The position numbers and the translations under genes were made by a program. The notes below the pieces were generated by a model, which ran no database searches, was not told the origin of the DNA, and saw nothing but the letters and a program-made list of their open reading frames with translations. This document shows positions 1 through 5,448 of a DNA stretch of 5,448 bases, piece after piece; position 1 is the first letter of the stretch; each line of letters opens with the position of its first letter. The DNA is from JAXGQD01 sp964574395 (lineage in GTDB: Bacteria > Bacillota > Clostridia > Saccharofermentanales > Fastidiosipilaceae), in the NCBI GenBank assembly GCA_964574395.1, contig CAZNNL010000080.1, positions 1-5,448 on the forward strand, written 5' to 3'.

Positions 1-23
1 GCCAAAAATGACGCAAATTTGGC
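1..23. repeat. Short inverted repeat at the window edge
   Basis: GCCAAA (1-6) and TTTGGC (18-23) form a 6-bp inverted repeat around an 11-base spacer. It could be part of a terminator or the end of an element to the left, but the window cuts off its context. The stem is short and could be chance. Confidence 0.2.
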
Positions 24-57
24 ACTGGCGATTAACTCTCGGTGCATTATAACAAGT

Positions 58-93
58 AAAAAGCTCCGAGAGCGATAGCTTACGTCTCAGAGC
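58..93 (-). terminator. Intrinsic terminator of the surface protein gene
   Basis: On the minus strand GCTCTGAGA (93-85) pairs with TCTCGGAGC (71-63): nine pairs with one G-U, around a 13-base loop. TTTTT (62-58) follows directly. It lies about 55 bases after the surface gene's stop codon. Read on the plus strand, the same stem is followed by CTTTATTTTC, so it may also stop transcription arriving from the left. Confidence 0.85.
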
Positions 94-148
94 CTTTATT
101 TTCTTCACAACTGCTTAATTAATATAATTAGGCATTAGCTTGATTTAA

Positions 149-274
149 CTATTTCAAATCGTCTGTAACGTTCTGTTTTTTCATTTTCGCAATAAGTAAA
201 AATACACCTGAAAGTAAGAGCGTTACACCAATGATTCCAAATGTGTTGGTGCCTGACTCACCTGTTCGCGGCAG
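149..274 (-). other. LPRTG sortase cell-wall sorting signal
   Basis: LPRTG is encoded at 274-260, followed by a hydrophobic span (FGIIGVTLLLSGVFLLIA) and a short tail with KMKK; the motif begins 41 residues before the C-terminus. This is the standard three-part signal cleaved by a housekeeping sortase between Thr and Gly. Confidence 0.92.
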
Positions 275-277
275 CTC

Positions 278-505
278 GGTTTTCGTAGTCGTAGCATTAG
301 TTTCCGCTGTGGTAGTAGTCGTGGCTTCTAGCTTTACGGCAGCAGTCGTAGTTGTTGTAGTTTCGACTTTGTCGCTTGAGGACGTAGGTGTTGTAGCTGT
401 GCCATTACCTCCATCGCTTCCCGCTTGTGTGGGGTCGTTTGGGTGTGCGGGATCTTCTGGCTTTGGGTCTTCAGGTTTCGGCTCCTCGGGTTTTGGTGCT
501 TCAGG
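278..505 (-). repeat. Pro-rich and Thr-rich wall-spanning stalk
   Basis: A PKPE-type Pro/Glu/Lys repeat is encoded at 505-449. A Thr-rich stretch with runs of five to six Thr in two similar blocks (KVETTTTTT and KLEATTTTT) lies at 400-278. Such low-complexity segments usually carry surface domains across peptidoglycan. The Thr run makes the DNA simple in sequence, so its length may vary between strains. The Val-rich reading frame on the opposite strand is a by-product. Confidence 0.8.
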
Positions 506-985
506 CGCATTTTTGATAATGACACCTTGAACGTAGTAGACCGAAAAGCCCGTTGCAGTAAAGTAAACTCTTTCACCAACAACTGTGATTGGGCTTACCA
601 ATTCTGGTCCATCTGGTCCTACATGAAAAACTTGTAATGATTCAGGTTGTAAGTCTCCAAATGGTAAATCCACCTCGACAGATTCGCCAGGTTTTGGTTG
701 AATCTTATTCCCCTCTAAATCTTCAAAATGCAGGTCATATACATGTGTATTAACTTCTGCAATTTCTCCTGTTTCTAAATCAGGCACTTTAGCAAGATGC
801 TTAGTAGGGTTATCAGTTAATGTTGTAGCTTCCTCGATAAAAACGACTTGATCCACAGGAATAGCAAAGGTTGATTCATGCACTTTGGCAGAAGCAACAT
901 TTTTAGCATCGCTTTTCTGAGGTCGTGGAACAAGAACAACAACTGGCACATTATTTTCTTCGTTAACTGTGGTTCCGATTGGGCT

Positions 986-2143
986 CCAAATAGCCTTAAG
1001 CGTAATTGATTTTTCTAAATCTACATCGACATACGTTTCTTCCAGCAAAGACTCTGGCACAAAGGTTCCATCAGAATATTCATAGCCCATAAAGCGATGA
1101 CCTGTACGAATGGGGTTAATACGATAAATGGCATGTGTACCGTCAAATGATCCAGCCTCCCAAGGATACAGTTTTTGGCCTTTATAAAACTCTTGAGAGT
1201 AAATATTATCTGAATAACTTAATTTTCCGCCGTTGGCATCAAATTTGACCCAGTAAGATTTTTCCCAAACTGCCGTATATGTAATGGGTTTAACAGCAGG
1301 CTGATTTAAGAGAAAGTCGTACCAATCAAAGTAATTGCCTTCGTTATCAAGCCAACCCGTCTGTATATATCCAGCCCTAATAGTCTGATATGAAGGAATC
1401 ATTTCTCCTTTAGCAACGTAAACGGTGATTGTGGGACTATCGCCATATAATCCACCATTTCCATTAAAGGTTATAGGGTATGCTTCGCCCCACTCCACTA
1501 CGAATGTTCTTGATTTGTCCGCTATTTTTTCTCCCCAGCGGTCATATTTAACTCCCTCAGAAACCCAACCGATGATGTCGAAGCCAACTCTTTTCTCAGG
1601 CTCTTGCATGGCAAAGGGTTTCCCTTTTTCTACTTGTATTGTCAAAACAGATGAATCATCAGCAAATTTTCCACCATTAGCATCAAAAGAAATATCTACG
1701 GTTTCAACCCAAATCGCTGTGTACGTTTTTGATACATCAGCAGTTATTTGGTCCCATTCTCCGATTGTTTCTCCACTAATTGTCCAGCCTGTTAATTTAT
1801 ACCCTAGTCTAATAGGAGTTAGCGGATAAGTTGTCGAACCTTTTTCAAGTGTTACAGTCTCGCTACTTGAATCATCAGCAAATTTTCCACCATTAGCATC
1901 GAAGGTAATATCTACAGTTTCAGCCTTTATTTTTCATTCAGCTCTATAAGTTTTAGAAATATCGGCGACTTGAGTTGTCCAATCAGTAACCAATTCATTA
2001 TTCAGGGTCCAGCCAATTAAGTCGTAACCTTCTCTTTCGGCGAACGCCCACCAAATCTCGCTATCTTTAGGATAAGGATTTTCTGAAACTGTTTCACCAT
2101 CCGCAAATTCTCCACCATTAGCATCAAACGTTATGTCTACGAA
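986..2143 (-). repeat. Five InlB/Listeria-Bacteroides-type protein repeats
   Basis: The repeat units are at 2143-1934, 1915-1709, 1699-1490, 1477-1265 and 1255-986. Units 1-4 are about 70 codons each and unit 5 about 90. Each begins with a strand such as ITFDANGG or VKFDANGG, has a G-Y/F/H-x(3)-G-W/Y motif in the middle, and ends AIW, VEW, AVW or, in unit 1, AE followed by the TGA. The D-A-N-G-G core is exact in units 1, 2, 3 and 5, and is N-G-N-G-G in unit 4. Confidence 0.85.
1934..1936 (-). other. Premature TGA replacing the conserved TGG of repeat 1
   Basis: The codon after GCT GAA is TGA. Aligned with the other repeats (TYTAIW, TFVVEW, TYTAVW, LKAIW) this position is always Trp. A single G-to-A transition at the third base explains it, and the frame is the same on both sides. 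Confidence 0.85.
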
Positions 2144-2452
2144 TTCCATCTCCATGCCTTCGACAGCATTTGCCAGTGGCATAATTTCAGATAGTGGCGT
2201 TAACGTAGGAATAACTGCAGAGGTAAACAAATCACCTTCTGCATCCGCGTCAATAGCATCCAATAACAGACTTTCACCAATCGTACTCCGCGTATCTGCC
2301 TCTACACTAGCAACGCTGGGTAATTCAACACTTTCCTCCGTTAGTTCAGTTGCCCGAACAGCATGCTTAGGTAAAATACCTAACAACAAAGTCAGCAATA
2401 AAAATACTGCTAATGAACGCTTAAACCAAATTGATTGACAAAAACTTTTCAT
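1934..2452 (-). CDS. N-terminal fragment of the surface protein, ending at the premature TGA
   Basis: This is the part actually translated if TGA stops the ribosome: 172 residues. The start is ATG at 2452-2450, preceded by GGAGG (2462-2458) at a 5-base spacing; a TTG four codons upstream overlaps that RBS and is not the start. A signal peptide is clear: basic residues (Lys2, Lys11, Arg12), a hydrophobic core (SLAVFLLLTLLLGIL, 13-27), and probable cleavage after Ala34 (AVRA/TE). An acidic linker and most of repeat 1 (DITFDANGG at 106-114) follow. The fragment would be exported by Sec but carries no LPxTG motif or membrane anchor, so it should be released and is probably non-functional. It begins 195 bases from the divergent HTH gene. 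Confidence 0.75.
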   Translation of the reverse strand: MKSFCQSIWFKRSLAVFLLLTLLLGILPKHAVRATELTEESVELPSVASVEADTRSTIGESLLLDAIDADAEGDLFTSAVIPTLTPLSEIMPLANAVEGMEMEFVDITFDANGGEFADGETVSENPYPKDSEIWWAFAEREGYDLIGWTLNNELVTDWTTQVADISKTYRAE

Positions 2453-2457
2453 AAAAA

Positions 2458-2462
2458 CCTCC
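2458..2462 (-). promoter_or_regulatory. Ribosome binding site fixing the surface protein start
   Basis: GGAGG (2462-2458) lies five bases before ATG 2452-2450. It decides against the TTG at 2464, which would overlap the site. Confidence 0.85.
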
Positions 2463-2486
2463 AATGCTATTGCTTCTACTAGACTT

Positions 2487-2515
2487 AAATTAGTGTGTTA
2501 AGCAGTATTCGTCAA
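2487..2515 (-). promoter_or_regulatory. Promoter of the surface protein gene
   Basis: On the minus strand TTGACG (2515-2510) and TAATTT (2492-2487) are separated by 17 bases. The -35 matches consensus at five of six positions; the -10 keeps the three most conserved bases. Transcription would start near 2480, giving a leader of about 30 bases before ATG 2452. Confidence 0.6.
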
Positions 2516-2534
2516 TTGCGGCAAAAAACAATTG
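2513..2534. repeat. Two CAATTG palindromes overlapping the surface promoter -35
   Basis: CAATTG occurs at 2513-2518 and 2529-2534, 16 bases apart centre to centre. The first overlaps the -35 of the minus-strand promoter. The spacing could suit two protein subunits on one DNA face, but the sites are short and AT-rich, so an operator role is only a suggestion. Confidence 0.3.
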
Positions 2535-2537
2535 TAA

Positions 2538-2616
2538 TTTCGATTTTTGTTTGTTGATTTTGCCACAGTATTTATTCCATAATATGACTGAAGTATAAAT
2601 AACAAAGAAATCGAAA
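2538..2616. repeat. 9-bp inverted repeat flanking the HTH gene promoter
   Basis: TTTCGATTT (2538-2546) and its exact reverse complement AAATCGAAA (2608-2616) lie either side of the predicted plus-strand promoter, 70 bases centre to centre. Candidate paired operator half-sites for the adjacent HTH protein. In an AT-rich 150-base interval a 9-bp match could still be chance. Confidence 0.3.
2554..2583 (+). promoter_or_regulatory. Probable promoter of the HTH regulator gene
   Basis: TTGATT (2554-2559) and CATAAT (2578-2583) are separated by 18 bases, matching consensus at four and five of six positions. Transcription would begin near 2590. TTGCCA (2560-2565) with TATGAC (2583-2588) is a weaker alternative. 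Confidence 0.45.
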
Positions 2617-2635
2617 CAGGATGATCAGTCATGCT

Positions 2636-2643
2636 GAGGAGGG
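2636..2643 (+). promoter_or_regulatory. Strong ribosome binding site deciding the HTH start
   Basis: GAGGAGGG ends four bases before ATG 2648-2650. The upstream in-frame ATG at 2621 has only AGG touching it, so the shorter start is preferred. Confidence 0.8.
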
Positions 2644-2647
2644 CGAT

Positions 2648-3898
2648 ATGCTGGGGAGCAAACTAAAGGATTTATTCAAAGCATCTGGATACTCAATTTC
2701 ATATATTTCTAAAAACGCTAACGTGGATCGTTCTACAATATATAAATTTTATAATAATGAAAGAACGCCAACACCAGAACAGTATCAACGCCTTCTTGCC
2801 CTGTTACAGCCTAGTAAATTGGAAAAACACTATCTAGATTTATTTTATGGCAAAGCGCGTCTTGGCGAAGATTACCACGATGCTTTCATTTATGTCCAAG
2901 AGATGTATCAAAGTTTGAGCCAGATTCTTTTAAACAAATCGAAAATAGAAATCTCCTTCAATTTGTATTCGGAAACAACACAGAAGGACGTCATTTTGTA
3001 TACATCAAATGCACAAGTGCAACACGCTTTGGAAGTAGCCCTATTACGTCACAATGCATCTAACCCACAAGCTATTGTCAGAGCATACATTCCCTACTGT
3101 TGTCCTGCATTTAGCAATGCACTTGTAAATTTGCATTCCATGCATAGCAATTTTAAAGTTTCTGTACAACATCTTTTTGAGGTGCAAACACAAAATGATG
3201 GCTACATTGAACGTGATCTGCAATTAGTCACACCCGAAATGGTTGCTCAAGCAGTATATTTATCGTCCCTTCCTCTATCTCTTTATCGTTCTGCTTGTGT
3301 CTATGTTCCAGACATGTGGCATCAAAAGGCTTGTCAGGGCTTTGATTTCTCTATCCTCATCGGTGAACACATTTATCTCATTAATTCGGATTTGGATAGT
3401 ATGTTGCAAGTTTCTTCTGAAGATCTTTATACTTTATCTAAGCGCTATTTTGATGATGCTTTTGGCAAAGCCATCAAATCCTCAATTGCAACCGAATCAT
3501 CAAAGGATTTAGTATTTGCGATAAAAAACAAACTCGTTTCTGATCGTTGCCGATTATTTATTAGGCATGTTCCATTTCTTGAGAAGTATTTTTATAAATT
3601 AATCTGTGAGGGAAAAATTAACCCACAACTCAAACACGACGAGGCTCTTCCCTATTTCAAAGCTTTATCAAGTGACGAGGTAATTCCTTTACACATCATA
3701 TATTCAAATAAAGGGATCGATACGTTCTTAAAAACCGGTGTCATAAGTAGTCATCTTTCTTCCTTGATTGACCCTTTGTCGGAAGCTGATAGACAAACTA
3801 TTTTTAACGCTTTTAACGAAGAGTGCAAAACAGAAAATACAATTTTTCGGGAATTTGATTATGACGTTCTTCCTATCCCTCAAGATAATGTGCATTAA
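2648..3898 (+). CDS. XRE-type helix-turn-helix transcriptional regulator, possibly C-terminally truncated
   Basis: A predicted cytoplasmic DNA-binding protein of 416 residues from the preferred ATG (425 if ATG 2621 is used). Residues about 5-45 form a Cro/XRE-like fold: LKDLFKASG, then SISYISKNANV as the positioning helix and DRSTIYKFYNNER as the recognition helix. The remaining roughly 370 residues are a mixed alpha/beta region with no catalytic motif I recognise. Large regulators of this shape occur in Bacillota; the ligand is unknown. The gene is divergent from the surface protein gene and shares its 195-base upstream region, so it may control that gene and itself; this is inferred from position. 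The TAA stop (3896-3898) is followed by 41 more open codons in the same frame with protein-like content, so the true protein may have been about 457 residues. The DNA is AT-rich, unlike the malic enzyme gene. Confidence 0.8.
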   Translation: MLGSKLKDLFKASGYSISYISKNANVDRSTIYKFYNNERTPTPEQYQRLLALLQPSKLEKHYLDLFYGKARLGEDYHDAFIYVQEMYQSLSQILLNKSKIEISFNLYSETTQKDVILYTSNAQVQHALEVALLRHNASNPQAIVRAYIPYCCPAFSNALVNLHSMHSNFKVSVQHLFEVQTQNDGYIERDLQLVTPEMVAQAVYLSSLPLSLYRSACVYVPDMWHQKACQGFDFSILIGEHIYLINSDLDSMLQVSSEDLYTLSKRYFDDAFGKAIKSSIATESSKDLVFAIKNKLVSDRCRLFIRHVPFLEKYFYKLICEGKINPQLKHDEALPYFKALSSDEVIPLHIIYSNKGIDTFLKTGVISSHLSSLIDPLSEADRQTIFNAFNEECKTENTIFREFDYDVLPIPQDNVH

Positions 3899-4024
3899 AT
3901 ATTTGGCGAATCAGGAGCGTATTACTACAGTGATTCTGACAATGCACCACTACATATAAATGTAGTTCGTACTGGATTCTTTTCGGACATGGTTCTAAAA
4001 GTTATGAATGCCACAAGTGATTGA
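3899..4024 (+). other. In-frame continuation of the HTH gene after its TAA (possible lost C-terminus)
   Basis: Reading on in the same frame gives IFGESGAYYYSD, then NAPLHINVV and GFFSDMVLKVM, ending at TGA 4022-4024. Alternating beta-strand residues followed by an amphipathic helix look like the end of a folded domain, and the preceding FDYDVLPIPQDNVH reads as a strand leading into it. One base change at TAA would join them. There is no RBS or start of its own. The following stretch 4025-4121 shows no gene, no clear terminator and no repeat that I can identify. Confidence 0.5.
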
Positions 4025-4121
4025 TTTCAAGAATCCTCATCCACGTACTGATTTCTTCTCTACTACTTCGTTAAAGTCTTAAAAGTATCAGGACATTTGT
4101 TAATTCTGTCAGTATAAGTGC

Positions 4122-4150
4122 TTCACATTGCAGGGGGCCTTTGTTATAGT
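4122..4150 (+). promoter_or_regulatory. Extended -10 promoter of the malic enzyme gene
   Basis: TTCACA (4122-4127) and TATAGT (4145-4150) are 17 bases apart and each matches consensus at five of six positions. TG at 4142-4143 adds an extended -10 element. Transcription should start near 4157, giving a leader of about 42 bases, so malic enzyme is transcribed independently of the HTH gene. Confidence 0.75.
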
Positions 4151-4162
4151 TTTAATTATTAA

Positions 4163-4180
4163 TCGTTCTGAAGAGAACGA
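4163..4180 (+). promoter_or_regulatory. Hairpin in the malic enzyme leader
   Basis: TCGTTCT (4163-4169) and AGAACGA (4174-4180) form a perfect 7-bp stem with a GAAG loop. It begins a few bases after the predicted transcription start and ends eight bases before GGAGG. It has no T-run, so it is not a terminator. A 5' mRNA-stabilising hairpin or a binding site for a regulator are both possible. Confidence 0.55.
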
Positions 4181-4188
4181 ATACTTTT

Positions 4189-4193
4189 GGAGG
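4189..4193 (+). promoter_or_regulatory. Ribosome binding site fixing the malic enzyme start
   Basis: GGAGG lies five bases before ATG 4199-4201. An in-frame TTG at 4187 overlaps the site and is therefore not the start. Confidence 0.85.
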
Positions 4194-4198
4194 TAGAA

Positions 4199-5374
4199 AT
4201 GGCAGACAATAACGCAATCGCATTACAAAAGCATAAAGAGTGGAAAGGTAAAATAGAAGTCGTAGCTAAGGCTCCTGTTGGTACCAAAGAAGAACTCGCT
4301 ATTGCTTATACACCTGGTGTAGCAGCCCCATGTTTAGAAATCTCTAAAGATGTTGATTTATCTTACGAATACACACGTCGTTGGAATCTAGTTGCTGTTG
4401 TGACTGACGGTACAGCAGTTCTAGGTTTAGGTGATATTGGCCCTGAAGCTGGTATGCCTGTTATGGAAGGCAAATGTGCGCTGTTCAAAGCGTTTGGCGA
4501 CGTTGATGCTTTCCCGCTTTGCATTCGTTCAAAAGATACAGATGAAATCGTACGCACAGTTGAACTGTTAGCCGGTTCATTTGGTGGCGTTAACTTGGAA
4601 GATATTTCAGCTCCTCGTTGTTTTGAAATTGAAAAACGTCTCAAAGAAGTATGTGATATCCCCATTTTCCACGATGACCAACACGGTACAGCAGTTGTCA
4701 CCCTCGCAGGTATGATTAATGCACTGCGTTATTGTGGCAAAAAGATGGAAGACGTCTCCGTCATCGTTAACGGTGCCGGCGCCGCTGCTATCGCCATCAC
4801 AAAGCTACTCTTCGCTTGCGGCCTAAAAGAAGTTATTCTTTGCGACCGTAAAGGCGCTATCTACGAAGGACGCGATGGCCTAAACGAAGCTAAAGAAGAA
4901 ATGGCCAAAATCACAAATAGCCAGAAAAAATCCGGCGACTTAGCCGAAATCATCAAAGGCGCTGACGTGTTTATTGGTGTTTCCGCTCCTGGCGCACTGA
5001 CTGGCGACATGGTTAAGAGCATGGCAAAAGACCCCATCGTCTTCGCATGTGCCAACCCAATTCCTGAAATTTATCCTGAAGAAGCCCTTGCTGCTGGCGC
5101 TAAAGTCGTGGCAACTGGTCGTTCTGACTTCCCCAACCAAGTCAACAACGTGCTCGCCTTCCCTGGCATCTTCCGTGGTGCATTGGATGTGCGCGCATCC
5201 GACATCAACGACGAAATGAAGATTGCCGCAGCGCAAGCTATTGCTGATCTTATTTCTGACGAAGAACTGACCCCTGAATACATTATGCCTGCCGCTTTTG
5301 ACAACCGTGTTAAAGACGCTGTTGCAGATGCAGTAAGAAAAGCTGCCAGAGATTCAGGCGTAGCCAGAATCTAA
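4199..5374 (+). CDS. Malic enzyme (oxaloacetate-decarboxylating malate dehydrogenase), NAD(P)-dependent
   Basis: Cytoplasmic enzyme converting malate to pyruvate and CO2 with reduction of NAD(P)+. At 391 residues it is the short, single-unit bacterial form, without the phosphotransacetylase-like C-terminal domain of the long enzymes. The N-terminal malic domain carries the catalytic Tyr37 in AYTPGVA, the Lys92 region in GKCALFK, and metal ligands Glu134-Asp135 (NLEDI) and Asp159-Asp160 (FHDDQHGTA). The nucleotide-binding domain has the GAGAAA loop (192-197) with Asp216 at the end of the next strand (ILCDRKG), which favours NAD over NADP by general Rossmann-fold rules; this is inference. ANPIPE (285-290) and FPNQVNN (311-317) are family motifs around the active site. 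The gene is complete, has its own promoter, and is visibly richer in GC than its left neighbours, as expected of a well-expressed core gene. No transport or fermentation partner is in the window. Confidence 0.95.
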   Translation: MADNNAIALQKHKEWKGKIEVVAKAPVGTKEELAIAYTPGVAAPCLEISKDVDLSYEYTRRWNLVAVVTDGTAVLGLGDIGPEAGMPVMEGKCALFKAFGDVDAFPLCIRSKDTDEIVRTVELLAGSFGGVNLEDISAPRCFEIEKRLKEVCDIPIFHDDQHGTAVVTLAGMINALRYCGKKMEDVSVIVNGAGAAAIAITKLLFACGLKEVILCDRKGAIYEGRDGLNEAKEEMAKITNSQKKSGDLAEIIKGADVFIGVSAPGALTGDMVKSMAKDPIVFACANPIPEIYPEEALAAGAKVVATGRSDFPNQVNNVLAFPGIFRGALDVRASDINDEMKIAAAQAIADLISDEELTPEYIMPAAFDNRVKDAVADAVRKAARDSGVARI

Positions 5375-5393
5375 GAGCTTATCCACTAAGTCT

Positions 5394-5448
5394 ATCGAGT
5401 AGGAGGCTAGTCATTAATTGGCTAGCCGACCTCTCACACCACCGTACA
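5394..5448 (-). mobile_element. Group II intron, 3' end only (domain VI and the 3' strand of domain V)
   Basis: Read on the minus strand from 5448, TGTACGGTGGTGTGAGAGG resembles the end of domain V and the junction to domain VI of bacterial group II introns. Domain VI then folds cleanly: GAG (5435-5433) pairs CTC (5399-5397), adenosine 5400 is bulged, AGG (5432-5430) pairs TCC as 5401-5403, and GGCTAG (5427-5422) pairs CTAGCC (5410-5405) around an 11-base loop. The bulged A is the seventh base from a 3' end at 5394 (ACTCGAT), the usual branch-point distance. Domains I-IV, the catalytic strand of domain V and any reverse transcriptase/maturase gene lie beyond the right edge. The 3' exon begins at 5393, and the intron lies antisense to the malic enzyme transcript. 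Confidence 0.8.

Larger units (their letters stand above)
149..1933 (-). pseudogene. C-terminal part of the surface protein, cut off from its start
   Basis: Open frame after the TGA, carrying repeats 2-5, the post-repeat domain and the anchor. Nothing suggests independent translation: the first usual start codon in frame is TTG at 1645-1643, inside repeat 3, with no good RBS, and a product from there would lack a signal peptide and could not reach the wall. Repeats 2 and 3 share a 33-base stretch exactly (1868-1900 and 1652-1684), which points to recent duplication; repeats 4 and 5 are more diverged and repeat 5 is longer. The domain at about 745-527 has alternating strands ending in FTATGFSVYYV, a pattern common just before the stalk of Gram-positive wall proteins; I do not assign a named family. 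No other stop or frameshift was found in it, which fits recent inactivation. Confidence 0.7.
149..2452 (-). pseudogene. LPxTG-anchored InlB-repeat surface protein, interrupted by an in-frame TGA
   Basis: This is one continuous frame of 767 codons plus a TAG stop, broken only by TGA at codon 173 (1936-1934). Numbering the full frame, the order is: signal peptide (1-34), an acidic linker, five InlB/Listeria-Bacteroides-type repeats (about 104-173, 180-248, 252-321, 326-396, 400-489), a linker, a beta-rich domain (about 570-642), a Pro-rich stalk (650-668), a Thr-rich stalk (685-725), LPRTG (727-731), a membrane helix (738-755) and a basic tail. Each repeat opens with a TFDANGG-like strand and ends in a Trp after an aromatic or aliphatic strand; in repeat 1 that Trp position is the TGA. 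In this family sortase links the Thr of LPxTG to peptidoglycan, and the repeats act as adhesive or spacer modules; adhesion here is inferred. The promoter, RBS and terminator all look intact, so the damage looks recent. A sequencing error remains possible. UGA read as Trp is unlikely because the window uses TGG freely. Confidence 0.85.

Noticed and set aside
231..530. Plus-strand Val/Ser-rich open frame
   Set aside because: It is the complement of the Thr-rich and Pro-rich stalk of the surface gene; its valine runs are reversed Thr codons, and it has no RBS.
1425..1829. Plus-strand 134-codon open frame
   Set aside because: It lies antisense within the surface protein repeats, with no RBS or recognisable domain, while the minus frame has clear repeats.
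1934..1936. TGA decoded as tryptophan (alternative genetic code) or selenocysteine
   Set aside because: Trp is encoded by TGG everywhere else in the surface gene and in malic enzyme, the malic enzyme frame contains no TGA, and nothing downstream resembles a selenocysteine element with a reason for Sec in a wall repeat.
2133..2438. Plus-strand 101-codon open frame
   Set aside because: It is antisense to the signal peptide and linker of the surface protein, Ser-rich with no motif and no RBS.
3243..3512. Hydrophobic 89-codon open frame that could look like a small membrane protein
   Set aside because: It is a +2 shadow inside the HTH gene; its hydrophobicity comes from T-rich codons, and no RBS precedes it.
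3768..3959. Plus-strand 63-codon open frame crossing the HTH stop
   Set aside because: It lies in a different frame from the HTH gene, has no RBS and no protein-like pattern; the in-frame continuation is a better explanation of 3899-4024.
4363..5304. Four minus-strand open frames opposite malic enzyme
   Set aside because: They are shadows of a strongly conserved gene with biased codons; none has an RBS or recognisable domain.
5375..5393. Malic enzyme terminator between the stop and the intron
   Set aside because: Only a 4-bp stem (CTTA/TAAG) with no T-run is present, too weak to call.

Overview
The window looks like chromosomal DNA from a low-GC, single-membrane Gram-positive bacterium (Bacillota-like, probably host-associated). 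The reasons are AT-rich intergenic DNA, GGAGG-type ribosome binding sites, sigma-A-like promoters and an LPxTG sortase-anchored surface protein gene. I cannot name the genus.

Layout, left to right. Positions 1-148 hold no gene, but they contain a convincing intrinsic terminator (58-93) serving the minus-strand gene that ends at 149. From 2452 down to 149 on the minus strand lies one long reading frame for a secreted, cell-wall-anchored protein: signal peptide, five InlB/Listeria-Bacteroides-type repeats, a beta-rich domain, Pro-rich and Thr-rich stalks, and LPRTG anchor. The frame is broken by one TGA codon (1936-1934) that sits exactly where the other four repeats have an invariant TGG (Trp). 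As written, the cell makes only a 172-residue secreted fragment with no anchor. Positions 2453-2647 are a divergent promoter region. The plus-strand gene 2648-3898 encodes an XRE-type helix-turn-helix protein with a long uncharacterised C-terminal part. Its TAA stop is followed in the same frame by 41 open, protein-like codons (to the TGA at 4022-4024), so this gene too may have a premature stop.

The stretch 3899-4198 holds that possible tail, about 100 bases (4025-4121) in which I see nothing, then a good extended -10 promoter (4122-4150) and a 7-bp hairpin (4163-4180) leading into a complete malic enzyme gene (4199-5374). Nineteen bases after its stop, the window runs into the 3' end of a group II intron on the minus strand (5448-5394). 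A textbook domain VI with a bulged branch-point adenosine is visible; the rest of the intron lies outside the window.

How the parts relate. The malic enzyme is a core metabolic gene with its own promoter, and its codon use is visibly more GC-rich than that of its neighbours. The surface protein and the HTH protein form a divergent pair that probably is, or was, a regulator with its target. Both carry an in-frame stop, which suggests an accessory surface locus that is decaying or switched off. I see no new defence, CRISPR or RNA system beyond this. The most interesting signals are the paired nonsense codons, the chance of repeat recombination restoring the surface gene, and the group II intron end.
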